The notes: a model not told the origin generated them from the sequence alone. A stretch of DNA of 64,000 nucleotides from RPQJ01 sp046347155 (GCA_046347155.1 JAXMGT010000001.1:1116001-1180000), one strand, 5' to 3'. Counted from the stretch's first letter, positions 53,339 to 62,585 are shown. Translations and numbers: made by a program.

Positions 53339-53775
53339 GCCACACGATCCGTCTGCACCGGGTGCTCGCGGCCCCGCCGTCGCGGGTGTTCAAGGCGTTC
53401 ACCGACGCCGACGCCAAGGCGAAGTGGCTGCCGCCGCACGGCTACGTCGGCCGGGTGCACTCGCTCGACCTGCGCGTCGGCGGCGAATACCGGATGTCGT
53501 TCACGAGCCTCGCATCGGGCTCGAGCCACAGCTTCGGCGGCACGTACCTCGAGATCGTGCCCGACGTGCTGCTCCGCTACACGGATCGCTTCGACGACCC
53601 GAACCTGCCCGGCGAGATCATCGTGACCGTCCGGTTCCGCGCCGTCAGTTGCGGCACCGAGCTCGACATCGTGCAGGAAGGCGTCCCGGAGGCGATTCCG
53701 GCCGAGGCATGCTACCTCGGGTGGCAGCAGTCGATGCAGTTGCTCACTCAGCTGGTCGAGACGGAGGCGCCATGA
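53335..53775 (+). CDS. SRPBCC (AHSA1-like) domain protein
   Basis: This 146-residue protein with a GTG start overlapping the previous stop has HRVLAAPPSRVFKAFTDADAKAKWLPPHGY and GGTYLEIVPDVLLRYTDRFDDP, then GWQQSMQLLTQLVE at the end, typical of the AHSA1 family. The ligand is unknown. It overlaps the following membrane-protein gene by 4 bp. Confidence 0.88.
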   Translation: MSHTIRLHRVLAAPPSRVFKAFTDADAKAKWLPPHGYVGRVHSLDLRVGGEYRMSFTSLASGSSHSFGGTYLEIVPDVLLRYTDRFDDPNLPGEIIVTVRFRAVSCGTELDIVQEGVPEAIPAEACYLGWQQSMQLLTQLVETEAP

Positions 53776-54236
53776 GCGACGAGAAGATGCTGGTCGAGTC
53801 GCTGCGCCGCTGGACGCTGGTCCTCGGGGTGCTGCAGGTGCTGGCCGGTTGCCTGGTCGGGCTCACGCCTCCCGAGTCGGTCGCGTGGTTCCGCGGCATC
53901 GTGATGGCGCACATCGAGTTCACCGCGAACGGCGCGCTCGTGATCGTGCTCGGGCTGCTGGTCCGCGAGTTCGCACTCGGCCCCGCGGCGCTCAAGGCGT
54001 GGTTCGTGCTGCTGCAGTTCGGCAGCTGGATGAACGGCGCCTCGGGCGTCGTCGCGGCCGTGAGTGGCCAGTCCTCGCCGCTGATGCCGACGATCAACGC
54101 GCGCTTTCCGCCGCCGGTCGCGGGCGACAACGCGCTGGTCTCGGGGCTGCTCGGGGTGTGCGGGCTCGCGATCCTGGCGGCATTGCTGCTCACCCTCGTG
54201 GGGTTGTGGCGGGCCGGTCGGCAGGTGCGTCGATGA
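53772..54236 (+). CDS. Small membrane protein, unknown
   Basis: This 154-residue protein has about four TM helices, with GVLQVLAGCLVGLTPPESVAWFRGIVMAHIEFTANG in the first half and a Pro-rich loop (INARFPPPVAGDNALV). No catalytic motif is visible. ATGA overlaps with both neighbours place it in the same operon as the SRPBCC and DJ-1-like genes. Confidence 0.75.
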   Translation: MSDEKMLVESLRRWTLVLGVLQVLAGCLVGLTPPESVAWFRGIVMAHIEFTANGALVIVLGLLVREFALGPAALKAWFVLLQFGSWMNGASGVVAAVSGQSSPLMPTINARFPPPVAGDNALVSGLLGVCGLAILAALLLTLVGLWRAGRQVRR

Positions 54237-54862
54237 ACGTCGGGATCCTGATCTTCCCGGGCGCCGAGGAACTCGACTTCGTCGGGCCCTGGGAGATGGT
54301 GACGATGTGGAAGAAGGTGGCCCAGGGCCCCGAGCGCTGCCTGATCGTCGCGCAGACGAATGCACCGGTGACCTGCGCGAAGGGCATGTCGGTGAACCCG
54401 CACGAGTCGTTCGAGAGCTGCCCGCCGCTCGACGCGCTCCTGATCCCGGGCGGGCAGGGCACGCGCACCGAGGTCTCGAACCCGGTGCTGCTCGACTTCG
54501 TGCGACGGCAGGCCGCCGGCTGTCGCGACGTGCTGTCCATCTGCACGGGGTCGTTCATCCTGCACGCGGCCGGGCTGCTGACCGGCCGGCGCGCCACGAC
54601 GCACTGGGAATCGCTCGACCGCCTCCGGGCGCTCGGCGGCATCGACGTCGTCGAGGAGCGCTGGACGCGCGACGGGCACGTCTGGACGGCGGCCGGCGTG
54701 TCGGCCGGGATCGACCTCACGCTCGCGTGGATCGCCGACGTCGCCGGACCCGAGCGCGCCGGCTACGTGCAGTTGCAGGCCGAGTACTTCCCGGACGGCG
54801 TACTGCACGGCGGTTGCGACGCGTACCCGAAGGCCCCACGCTACGCACGGCGTCGCGACTGA
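54233..54862 (+). CDS. DJ-1/PfpI family protein
   Basis: The 209-residue protein has the class I glutamine-amidotransferase-like fold: NVGILIFPGAEELDFVGPWE at the N-terminus, DALLIPGGQGTRTE, and the nucleophile elbow SICTGSFILHAAGLLTGRRATTHW with the active Cys. It resembles isonitrile-hydratase-like and transcription-regulator-derived (GlxA without HTH) members; no DNA-binding domain follows. Last gene of the overlapping run. Confidence 0.88.
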   Translation: MNVGILIFPGAEELDFVGPWEMVTMWKKVAQGPERCLIVAQTNAPVTCAKGMSVNPHESFESCPPLDALLIPGGQGTRTEVSNPVLLDFVRRQAAGCRDVLSICTGSFILHAAGLLTGRRATTHWESLDRLRALGGIDVVEERWTRDGHVWTAAGVSAGIDLTLAWIADVAGPERAGYVQLQAEYFPDGVLHGGCDAYPKAPRYARRRD

Positions 54863-54875
54863 CGCGGGAGCGGGC

Positions 54876-55748
54876 ATGGAGACGATCGATCGGCGGGCAC
54901 CGGCCCGCACCGGCGAGGTGACGCGGATCGCGCCGCACGTCTGGCGCGTGGTCGCGACGAACGCAGGCCCGCTCACGGGCCCGGGCACGAACAGCTACGT
55001 GGTCGGCGAATCGCGCTCGATCGTGATCGACCCGGGCCCGGCGGACCCCGAGCACCTCGAGCGCATCCTCGAGGTGGCCGGCGGTCGCGTCACGACGATC
55101 GTCTGCACCCATTCGCACACCGACCACTCGCCGGGCGCGGCGCCGCTCGCGGCGCGCACCGGGGCCACGGTCGTCGGCATGCCGGCACCGCGCGTGGACG
55201 AATACCAGGACGACACCTACCGTCCCGGCCGTGTCCCGTCGGACGGCGACCATGTCGCCGACGGCGCGTTCGAGCTCACGGTGCTGCACACGCCGGGCCA
55301 CGCCTCGAACCACCTGTGCCTGCTCGAGTCCGCGAGCGGGCTCCTGTTCACCGGCGACCACCTGATGCACGGCTCGACGGTGGCGATCCTGCCGCCCGAC
55401 GGCTCGATGAGCCAGTACCTCGGCTCACTCGCACGACTGCGCACGATCGACGTGCGCGACCTCGCGCCCGGGCACGGCGCGCTGATCGAGGATGCGCAGG
55501 CGGAGATCGAGCGCGTGATCGCGCACCGGGGGAAGCGCGAGGCGAAGGTGGTCGCGGCGCTCGAGTCGCGCGGCACGGCGACGCTCGACGACATCCTGCC
55601 CGAGGTCTACGCGGACGTGCCCGTCGCGATGCACCCGATGGCGCGGTACTCGCTGCTCGCGCACGTGCTGAAGCTCGAGGACGACCACCGCGTGCTGCGC
55701 GCGGGCGACTCGTGGGTGTGGGTGGGCGAGGCGAGCCTCACGCCCTGA
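54876..55748 (+). CDS. Metallo-beta-lactamase-fold hydrolase (LACTB2-like)
   Basis: This 290-residue protein has the MBL metal motif THSHTDHSPGA (H-x-H-x-D-H), further ligands in HTPGHASNHLCLL and FTGDHLMHGS, and the C-terminal winged-helix BLACT domain (EVYADVPVAMHPMARYSLLAHVLKLE). LACTB2-like members are nucleases or thioesterase-like hydrolases; substrate unknown. It follows the DJ-1-like gene by 13 bp and is convergent with the Rieske oxygenase gene. Confidence 0.9.
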   Translation: METIDRRAPARTGEVTRIAPHVWRVVATNAGPLTGPGTNSYVVGESRSIVIDPGPADPEHLERILEVAGGRVTTIVCTHSHTDHSPGAAPLAARTGATVVGMPAPRVDEYQDDTYRPGRVPSDGDHVADGAFELTVLHTPGHASNHLCLLESASGLLFTGDHLMHGSTVAILPPDGSMSQYLGSLARLRTIDVRDLAPGHGALIEDAQAEIERVIAHRGKREAKVVAALESRGTATLDDILPEVYADVPVAMHPMARYSLLAHVLKLEDDHRVLRAGDSWVWVGEASLTP

Positions 55749-55796
55749 GCACGGCGGACCGGCCGGCGCGGCGCCGATGCCGCACCGGCACCGGCG

Positions 55797-57158
55797 TCAC
55801 TTCTCGCCGTTCACGTAGCGGTCGAGTTCCCGGTGGAAGTGCCGCACGCGCTGCTCCTGCTGGCCCCAGAGCGGGCCGCGGAATCCCCGCGAGCGGAGGC
55901 CCTTCTGCACGACCGGCAGCAGGTCGGAATCCTGGTCGAGCACCTCGCCGAGGCCGGGCGGCTCGCCGCGCGGCACGTGCTTCAGGTTCGGTCGCGTCTC
56001 GCCGGTCACGTCGGTGCCGGGTGGCAGACCCATCCACGCGGGGACCGTGTAGTTCGGGTCGTCCACGTGCCGGTACAGGATCATCGTGTCGTAGTAGAAG
56101 ATCTCCGGGTCCGTCGCGTGCGGGACGAAACGCATGATGAACACGCCCTCCGGGTGCATGCCCATCTGCACGTTCGGGAACACACCGGTGGCCCAGCTGT
56201 CGGTGAGCTGGCCGTCCGTGAACTTCTCGTAGTGCTCGAGGCCGAGGCGACGGGCGCGGGCGCGCTTCGACTTCTGGATTGCCGTGCGCACTTCCTGCGC
56301 CGTGCCATTGAAACTGTCGGGGTCGAGGCCCGCGTCCTGCATCATGAATCGCAGGCCGGCGTCCACGCTGTCCTGGTCGGACACGCGGTGGGACTTCACG
56401 CACAGCGGCACGATCATCCGGCTGCCGCCGTTCGGGTACAGGTCGTACTGGCTGAAGTCCTCCATGACGCCCTGGGTCTGCGGGTGCACGTAGGGCAGGT
56501 GGTAGGTCTCGTAGAACGCGTCGACGCCCGTCTTCCAGTTCGCGGCCCACTCGGTGCGGACGTGGTGCACCACGTTCATCCGGTCGATCTGGTAGTTCTC
56601 GATGTAGCCGGGCGGCAGCCCGAGTGCCTCGGCGAGCGGCGGCGCCTTGCCGTCCATGTTCACGAACACGATGCCGCCGAGCACTTCGCAGCGCACCTCG
56701 GGGATGCCGGGCCGGTGCGCGACCAGCTTCGGGTCGAACGTGTGCTCGTCGGTGATGCATTTCAGCTTGCCGCTGCAGTCGAACTGCCAGCCGTGGAACG
56801 CACAGGTGAAGTGCGAGACGCTGCCGCGCTCGTTCAGCGCGACGCGGTTACCGCGGTGCGGGCACACGTTGTAGAACGCCTTGATCGAGCCGTTGGCCTG
56901 GCGCACCAGCAGGAATTCCTCGCGACCGAACTCGAACGTGCAGTAGTCCCCTTCCTCGGGGATGTCCGACACGACGCCGGCGATCAGCCACACGCGCGGC
57001 CACAACCGCTGCCACTCGAGTTCCATGAATTCGCGGCTGTAATAGCGGGCCGGGTCCGGTACGTCGAGCCCGTTGTCCACGTCGGGACGCTTGGCCTCGA
57101 GGCTGTCGGCGGGCGCGTTGAGCGACATCGGCCACACGGCTTTCAGTTCGGCGGACAT
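55797..57158 (-). CDS. Rieske non-heme iron oxygenase, alpha subunit
   Basis: This 453-residue protein is an aromatic-ring-hydroxylating or related oxygenase. The Rieske [2Fe-2S] ligands are C99-P-H101 and C119-x2-H122 (NVCPHRGN and CAFHGWQ). The catalytic mononuclear-iron region is NWKTGVDAFYETYHLPYVH, with H220 and H225. Length and domain order are those of alpha subunits; no beta subunit or reductase gene is next to it, so partners must be elsewhere. The substrate is unknown; the opposite TonB receptor and the thiolase operon suggest catabolism of a hydrophobic compound (inference). Confidence 0.92.
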   Translation of the reverse strand: MSAELKAVWPMSLNAPADSLEAKRPDVDNGLDVPDPARYYSREFMELEWQRLWPRVWLIAGVVSDIPEEGDYCTFEFGREEFLLVRQANGSIKAFYNVCPHRGNRVALNERGSVSHFTCAFHGWQFDCSGKLKCITDEHTFDPKLVAHRPGIPEVRCEVLGGIVFVNMDGKAPPLAEALGLPPGYIENYQIDRMNVVHHVRTEWAANWKTGVDAFYETYHLPYVHPQTQGVMEDFSQYDLYPNGGSRMIVPLCVKSHRVSDQDSVDAGLRFMMQDAGLDPDSFNGTAQEVRTAIQKSKRARARRLGLEHYEKFTDGQLTDSWATGVFPNVQMGMHPEGVFIMRFVPHATDPEIFYYDTMILYRHVDDPNYTVPAWMGLPPGTDVTGETRPNLKHVPRGEPPGLGEVLDQDSDLLPVVQKGLRSRGFRGPLWGQQEQRVRHFHRELDRYVNGEK

Positions 57159-57538
57159 CGTTGGCTCCTGACTGGCTGGCTGGCGCTGGATGCACCCCGG
57201 CCGGGCAGGCCGGAGGGATCCCCGAATTTATACCGCAGGGGCCGCGGCGAAAGAAACAGGATTGACTGTTTTTAGAGGGGAACCGCCGCGCTTTTCGTTG
57301 CACCGCAAATGTTGCCCCTCCGCAACAGGATCGATCGAGTCTCCATAACATACTGATTTTGAAGAACCCAAACGGTCGATCGAGCCGTGACGGGGCCGTT
57401 GCGATTCGAACAAACAGTCATGTTTGCTTTTTTTTCGGACATCGATTAGAAATCGTTCTCACGCTCGCCGGTGGCCTCGGCCCCGAGAGGGCGAAGACGG
57501 GCCAACGGCCCACGACGCCGACACTGCAGGGGGAATAC
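57159..57538. other. Divergent intergenic region with two AT-rich inverted repeats
   Basis: This 380-bp gap between the Rieske gene and the large TonB receptor holds no convincing gene. It is more AT-rich than the rest. Two short inverted repeats share the AAACA/TGTTT core: AAACAG-GATTGA-CTGTTT (57254-57271) followed by TT, and CAAACA-GTCA-TGTTTG (57411-57426) followed by C and eight T (57428-57435). The second has the layout of a weak intrinsic terminator pointing at the receptor gene and might be a leader attenuator; alternatively both are operators. Confidence 0.45.
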
Positions 57539-60130
57539 ATGAACCGGATCCAGTCCAAGTCGTCTTCCATTGCGAGGATCGTGTCCGCGGTGCTCGCGAG
57601 CGCCGCGGGCGCAGCGCCGGTCACCGTGCTCGCCGAATCGAACGATTCGAGCGGGCTCGAGGAGGTGCTGGTCACCGCCACGCGCCACGGCGAGACCGAC
57701 CTGCAGACCACGCCGATCGCCGTGACGCCGATCGACGATAAGACGCTGTCCGCGATGGTCGGGCGCGACATCTCGGGCGTGACGGCCTACGTGCCGAACT
57801 TCTCGGCGGCGCGCCTCGCGGCATTCAACGCCGCGGCGTTCGCGATCCGCGGCGTCGGTCTCACGGACATCATCGTTTACCTCGATTCGCCGGTCGCGGT
57901 GAACGTGGACGATTTCGTGATGCCGAGCATCCAGACCCAGCTGCTCGACACGTTCGACGTCGAGCGCGTCGAAGTGCTGCGCGGCCCGCAGGGCACGCTG
58001 TTCGGCAAGAACACGACGGGCGGCCTCGTGAACGTCACGACCAAGCGCCCGATCCTCGGCCAGGACAGCATGCAGGTGCAGGCACTGTACGGCAGCTTCG
58101 ACACCTACCAGCTGCAGGGTGCGCTGAATTACTCGCCGAGCGACACGCTCGCGTTCCGCGCGGCGGTCAACTACAACTACTCGGACGGCTACTACAAGAA
58201 CGGTGCGACCTACGGTCCGACGCTGGCCCTGAACTACACGGGACCGGACACGCCCCCCGTGGTCGGCGGACCGTGGAACGGCCTGACCGGGCGCGGTTCG
58301 CACGAGAACGTCGGCGGCACGGACATCCTGAACGGCCGCATCAAGGCGCTTTGGACGCCGACCGACAACCTCGACATCCTGCTGCAGTACGAGTTCGTCA
58401 ACGACAAGTCCGAGGCCGTGCCGTCATTCAATGGCACGCCGAAGGAGCCGGGTTGCGTGCCGTTCGCGGCGGCCGCGGACGGTGGTTGCACGTTCCTGTG
58501 GAATTCGCTCGGCATCACGCAGCCCAAGGGCGACCCGATCGACCACATGGCGACGACGAATCGCAACGACAACCTGATGTTCACGAAGCGCGGCCAGCGC
58601 GTCGACGTGAACGGCTGGTTCCTGAATGCGGACTGGGACATCGGCTGGGCAACCGTCCACGGCAATGCCGGTTACCGGACGCAGGACTCGAGCCTGCCGA
58701 ACACCTACACCGGCGCGGTCCCCGTGAGCGCCGACGGAACCGAGATGTCGCTGTTCGATGCGACGCGCGAGGACAAGCGGGACACCTACCAGTACGAAGT
58801 CCGGCTCGCAAACAAGGACGACAGCGTCGTCGACTGGGTCGTCGGCGGGTTCTTCCAGGAGAACAACGCGGTCTTCTGCGTGGCGCAGGTGCTCGGCTTC
58901 CTCGACATGCTCGGCAACCCGCCGATCTTCAACACCGGTGACCTGACGCCGCAGGTGCTCTGCAACAAGCAGGACGCGACCTCCTACGCGGGCTTCGGCG
59001 ACCTCACGTGGAAGGCGACCGACAAGCTCTCGGTGGGCGCCGGCCTCCGCTGGACCTACGACGAACGGGCCTGGACCGGCCGGAACCAGGCATTCGTGCC
59101 GGTGATCACCGGCGGCGACATCTGGTCCGACTTCAACCGTCCGCTCGGCCTGTCGAATTTCCACCGGGCCGACTGGCCGGGCAACGAGCCCTGCCACGCC
59201 GGCGCGACGCCGGGCACGCTCGAGGGCGTCTGCAAGGACAAGAACGACTGGTCCGAGCCGACGTACCGCGCCACGGTGTCGTACCAGATCAACGACGACA
59301 CGATGACGTACTTCAAGTTCGACCGCGGGTTCAAGAGCGGCGGCTACAACGACCAGACCGGCACGAACGGCTACTTCGTGCCCGAGTTCCTGAAGCCCTA
59401 CGATCCCGAGTACGCGAACTCCTACGAACTCGGCCTCAAGACCACGTTCATGGACGACCGGCTGCGGGTGAACACGGCACTGTTCTACGTGAACTATGAC
59501 GACGCACAGCGCTCGCTCGTGAGCTCGACCTGCATCCTGGGCACGGGGTCGACGCCCTGCGGCCCGAACGGCGAGCTGGGCACGGTGTTCCAGGAGACGC
59601 GCTTCTTCAACGCCGCGCAGATGACCGTGCAGGGCGTCGAGGTCGAGGCGAACTGGCTCGTGACCGACGGGTTCATCGTCAACGCGAACGCGTCCTACAA
59701 CGACGGCAAGTACGACAAGTTCGGCGCCGACACGAACGGCGACGGTTCGATCGACGTGGACCTGAGCGGCCTGCCGATCACCCGCACGCCGGAGTGGAAG
59801 TGGGGCATCAACCCGACCTACACGCACGAGGCGTTCGGCGGATCGATCACCTACGGCGCGAACCTGTACTACGAGAGCGAGCAGACCTCGTACTACTTCG
59901 CGGGCAACAACCACAAGTACGACTCGAAGCTCGACGCGAAGACGCTGCTCGACCTGGTCGTGACCTACACGGCCCCGGACGACAAGTGGTTCGCGCGCGT
60001 CTACGGCAACAACGTGCTCGACGAGCGCTACCAGATCGGTTCGCAGGTCGTGGCGACGCTCTGGACGCACGAGCAGTACGGCCCGCCGGCGAACTTCGGC
60101 GTCCAGGTCGGTATGAACTTCGGCCTGTAA
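57539..60130 (+). CDS. TonB-dependent receptor
   Basis: This 863-residue outer-membrane receptor starts MNRIQSKSSSIARIV, with a signal peptide to about residue 33, a TonB-box region LEEVLVTATRHGETDLQTTP, the plug with FAIRGVGLTDIIVYLDSPVAV and RVEVLRGPQGTLFGKNTTGGLV, and a barrel ending in FGVQVGMNFGL. It is of the type common in catabolic loci of Steroidobacter, Sphingomonas and relatives and is not a typical siderophore receptor. Shine-Dalgarno AGGGGGAA lies upstream. A strong terminator follows. The substrate is unknown. Confidence 0.92.
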   Translation: MNRIQSKSSSIARIVSAVLASAAGAAPVTVLAESNDSSGLEEVLVTATRHGETDLQTTPIAVTPIDDKTLSAMVGRDISGVTAYVPNFSAARLAAFNAAAFAIRGVGLTDIIVYLDSPVAVNVDDFVMPSIQTQLLDTFDVERVEVLRGPQGTLFGKNTTGGLVNVTTKRPILGQDSMQVQALYGSFDTYQLQGALNYSPSDTLAFRAAVNYNYSDGYYKNGATYGPTLALNYTGPDTPPVVGGPWNGLTGRGSHENVGGTDILNGRIKALWTPTDNLDILLQYEFVNDKSEAVPSFNGTPKEPGCVPFAAAADGGCTFLWNSLGITQPKGDPIDHMATTNRNDNLMFTKRGQRVDVNGWFLNADWDIGWATVHGNAGYRTQDSSLPNTYTGAVPVSADGTEMSLFDATREDKRDTYQYEVRLANKDDSVVDWVVGGFFQENNAVFCVAQVLGFLDMLGNPPIFNTGDLTPQVLCNKQDATSYAGFGDLTWKATDKLSVGAGLRWTYDERAWTGRNQAFVPVITGGDIWSDFNRPLGLSNFHRADWPGNEPCHAGATPGTLEGVCKDKNDWSEPTYRATVSYQINDDTMTYFKFDRGFKSGGYNDQTGTNGYFVPEFLKPYDPEYANSYELGLKTTFMDDRLRVNTALFYVNYDDAQRSLVSSTCILGTGSTPCGPNGELGTVFQETRFFNAAQMTVQGVEVEANWLVTDGFIVNANASYNDGKYDKFGADTNGDGSIDVDLSGLPITRTPEWKWGINPTYTHEAFGGSITYGANLYYESEQTSYYFAGNNHKYDSKLDAKTLLDLVVTYTAPDDKWFARVYGNNVLDERYQIGSQVVATLWTHEQYGPPANFGVQVGMNFGL

Positions 60131-60156
60131 TCCCAGGGTCGAAGGTCCGTGACGAC

Positions 60157-60186
60157 GGGGCCGGCGCAAGCCGGCCCCGTTTTTTT
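60157..60186 (+). terminator. Intrinsic terminator of the TonB receptor gene
   Basis: A perfect 9-bp GC stem (GGGGCCGGC at 60157-60165 with 60170-60178, GNRA-type loop GCAA) is followed by G and seven T (60180-60186). It lies 27 bp after the stop codon and abuts the stop of the convergent SurE-like gene. Confidence 0.95.
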
Positions 60187-61103
60187 CAGCGGCGATCGAG
60201 CCTGCGGGAGAGATCGTCGAACGGCCCGCCGGGCGCGAGGCCGGGGCCGATCGGTGTCACGGTGACGTAGCCGCGGCCGAGCAGCGCGAGGTCCGTGCCG
60301 GCAGCCGGGTCCACCGGCACGTCGGTGCGCTCCGAGCGGTAGTGGTGGTCGCCGTCCGGCACGAACGAGAGCGCCATGTCGGCGACCTCGGCCTGTCGGG
60401 CCGCGGCGACGCCCGCGACTTCGGCGACCGGTCGGGCCGGATAGTTGACGTTCAGCGCCGCGGTGCCGCGCAGCTGCCCGTCGGCAGAGCAGAACCAGCC
60501 CCGCATCGTGCCAAGCAGGCCGGCGAGGTGGCGTGCGATGGCGGCAAAGCGCTGGTCGGCGGTGCCTGCATGCGTATCGCCCGCGGCGGGTCGTTCTGCG
60601 TTGACGGCGATCCCCGGGACGGGCGGACTCACGAGCATCGTGCCTGCGAGCGCTGCGCCGACCGTGCCTGACACTGCGAGCTGCGAGCCGGTGTTTTCGC
60701 CGTCGTTGATCCCGGAGATCACGAGGTCCGGTCGTCGGCCTGCCGGATAGAGCGCCGTGATTCCGAACACCGCGGCCGTGGCAGGCGTGCCCGCGACGCC
60801 GTGAATGGCCGGGTCGGCCGGGTCCTGGACGACCGTGACCGGCCCCCAGGTCAAGCTCGAACCGGTGCCGCTCGCGTTGTGGTCGGGCGCGGCGACCGTG
60901 ACCCGGTGGCCGGCCGCCCGCAGCGCCGCATACAGCGCGCGGAGTCCGGGCGCCTGCCAGCCGTCGTCATTCGTGAGCAGGATGTCGAGCGGACCCGAGC
61001 CGCAGATCGGCAGCGGGTCGGCCGCGCGGGCGTCGTGTGCCGCAAGCAGCGCGCCGAGCACCGCGGCCGCGAGCGGCACGGCGCGCGGGGCGCAGGCGTT
61101 CAT
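60186..61103 (-). CDS. SurE-like 5'/3'-nucleotidase with a signal peptide
   Basis: The 305-residue protein has the SurE metal-site LLTNDDGWQAPGLRAL (D46, D47), APDHNASGTGSSLT and ISGINDGENTGSQLAVSGTVGAAL. The N-terminus MNACAPRAVPLAAAVLGALLAAHDARAADP is a signal peptide and the body is longer than cytosolic SurE (about 250), so it is probably a secreted SurE homologue. Substrate unknown. It overlaps the CMD gene by 4 bp and is last in the thiolase operon. Confidence 0.88.
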   Translation of the reverse strand: MNACAPRAVPLAAAVLGALLAAHDARAADPLPICGSGPLDILLTNDDGWQAPGLRALYAALRAAGHRVTVAAPDHNASGTGSSLTWGPVTVVQDPADPAIHGVAGTPATAAVFGITALYPAGRRPDLVISGINDGENTGSQLAVSGTVGAALAGTMLVSPPVPGIAVNAERPAAGDTHAGTADQRFAAIARHLAGLLGTMRGWFCSADGQLRGTAALNVNYPARPVAEVAGVAAARQAEVADMALSFVPDGDHHYRSERTDVPVDPAAGTDLALLGRGYVTVTPIGPGLAPGGPFDDLSRRLDRR

Positions 61104-61669
61104 GCGGCCGGCAGCGCGGCGAACGGGCAGTAGTCTTCCTTCTCGACGAGGTCGAGCACGAACGACAGCTTGGCCATGCCGGAGATCACCGCCATGACGA
61201 CGCCGAGTTCGAGGATCTCGGCCTGCGAGAAGTGGCGTGCGAGCCGCGCGTGCAGTTCGGGCGTGAGGCGCCCGTCGGCGTTCGTGAGCGCGACCTCGCC
61301 CGCGTAGGCGATCACGGCCTTCTCGGCATCCGTGAACGGGCCGGACTCGAAGTCGTCCATTGCGTCGACCTGCGCCTGGCTGATGCCGGCCGCGAGCGCA
61401 CCGGGCACGTTCTGCTTGTTGCAGGTCCGGCAGCCGTGCAGCAGTGAAAGCTTGAGTCGCGCGAGCTGCTTGTAGCGCTGGTCGACCTGGCCGCCGAAGA
61501 AGATGCCCGCGTAGAAGCGGTTCATCACGAAGTCGAGCATCGCCGGATTGGCCGCGAAGGCCTCGACGAACGCCGGTTCGCCGGTGAGGCGGTTCAGCGT
61601 GTCCCAAGCCAGGTGGAATTCCGCCGGCAGTTCGCTGCGCGGCGTGCGGTGGAGCAGGGTGCCGGCCAT
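61100..61669 (-). CDS. Carboxymuconolactone decarboxylase (AhpD-like) family protein
   Basis: The 189-residue protein has the CMD/AhpD core: LKLSLLHGCRTCNKQNVPGAL with the C80-x2-C83 pair and a His nearby, then FTDAEKAVIAYAGEVAL and ILELGVVMAVISGMAKL. Members act as peroxidase partners or decarboxylase-like enzymes. It lies between the SDR gene (17 bp upstream) and the SurE-like gene (4-bp overlap). Confidence 0.88.
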   Translation of the reverse strand: MAGTLLHRTPRSELPAEFHLAWDTLNRLTGEPAFVEAFAANPAMLDFVMNRFYAGIFFGGQVDQRYKQLARLKLSLLHGCRTCNKQNVPGALAAGISQAQVDAMDDFESGPFTDAEKAVIAYAGEVALTNADGRLTPELHARLARHFSQAEILELGVVMAVISGMAKLSFVLDLVEKEDYCPFAALPAA

Positions 61670-61686
61670 CGTGCCTCCCGTGCGGC

Positions 61687-62583
61687 TCAGCGGCCGCTCA
61701 CGTCGAACCAGTCGGGCCTGCCGCCCGGCCAAACGTCGCCCCACTGGGCGTTGCCGCCGTCCACCACCAGCACCTCGCCGGTGACGAACTTCCCGGAGTC
61801 CGCGGACAGGTAGACGGCGGCCTGTGCGATGTCGTACACGTCGCCGACGCGTCGCATCGGGTTCGTGTCCGCGAAGCTGTCCGCGACGCCGTCCGGGTAG
61901 ACGTTGAAACCTTCGGTCGCGACCGAGCCGGGCGAAATGCAGTTCACGCGCACGTTGAACGGGGCCCACTCGGTCGCGAGCGTCTTGCTCAGGTAGATCA
62001 CGCCCGCCCGCGCCGCGCAGGTGTGCGCGACCTGCGGCATGCCGCGCCAGACATTCGCGACGATGTTGACGATGCTGCCCGGCGCGCCGTGGTCGCGCCA
62101 GCGACGCGCGGCGGACTGCATCATGTACCAGGTGCCGTTCAGGTTCGTGTCGATGACGGCGTTCCAGCCCTTGACGCTGAAGTCGATCGCCGGCTGCGGG
62201 AACTGCCCGCCGCCGTTGTTCACGACGACGTCGAGCCGGCCGTAGCGCTGCCACACCGCCTCGACGAGACCGTCCACCTGCTCGGGATCGCGGATCGTCA
62301 TCGGGTGCGTGGAGATGTCCCGGCCCAGGTGGGTGCGGATGCCGGCCGCGGTCTCCTCGAGCTTCTCGGCACGCCGGCCGCAGATCATCACGTCGGCGCC
62401 GAGCCGTGCGAACAGGTAGGCCATCGCGCGCCCCATGCCCGAGCCGCCGCCCGAGACCAGGAACACCTTGCCGGCCAGCAGTCCCGGCGCGTAGACGGTC
62501 GGGTGCGTGGCGAGCTCGGCGTCGCTCATGCCCCACTCCCGCGGGACCTGTGCCGGGCGCAGCCGTCGTGCGCTCTGATCCAT
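61687..62583 (-). CDS. Short-chain dehydrogenase/reductase
   Basis: The 298-residue SDR starts MDQSARRLRPAQVPREWGM; its ATG is preceded by GGAGG at 6 nt, which decides the start against MSDAELA. The cofactor site is VSGGGSGMGRAMA and the NNGGGQ segment is the NNAG equivalent. The expected active-site Tyr-x3-Lys appears as IYLSKTL (Y-L-S-K with two intervening residues by my reading), so the catalytic tetrad should be checked. It ends GEVLVVDGGNAQWG. Similar SDRs act as 2,4-dienoyl-CoA reductases or 3-hydroxyacyl-CoA dehydrogenases in side-chain degradation. Confidence 0.87.
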   Translation of the reverse strand: MDQSARRLRPAQVPREWGMSDAELATHPTVYAPGLLAGKVFLVSGGGSGMGRAMAYLFARLGADVMICGRRAEKLEETAAGIRTHLGRDISTHPMTIRDPEQVDGLVEAVWQRYGRLDVVVNNGGGQFPQPAIDFSVKGWNAVIDTNLNGTWYMMQSAARRWRDHGAPGSIVNIVANVWRGMPQVAHTCAARAGVIYLSKTLATEWAPFNVRVNCISPGSVATEGFNVYPDGVADSFADTNPMRRVGDVYDIAQAAVYLSADSGKFVTGEVLVVDGGNAQWGDVWPGGRPDWFDVSGR

Positions 62584-62585
62584 GC

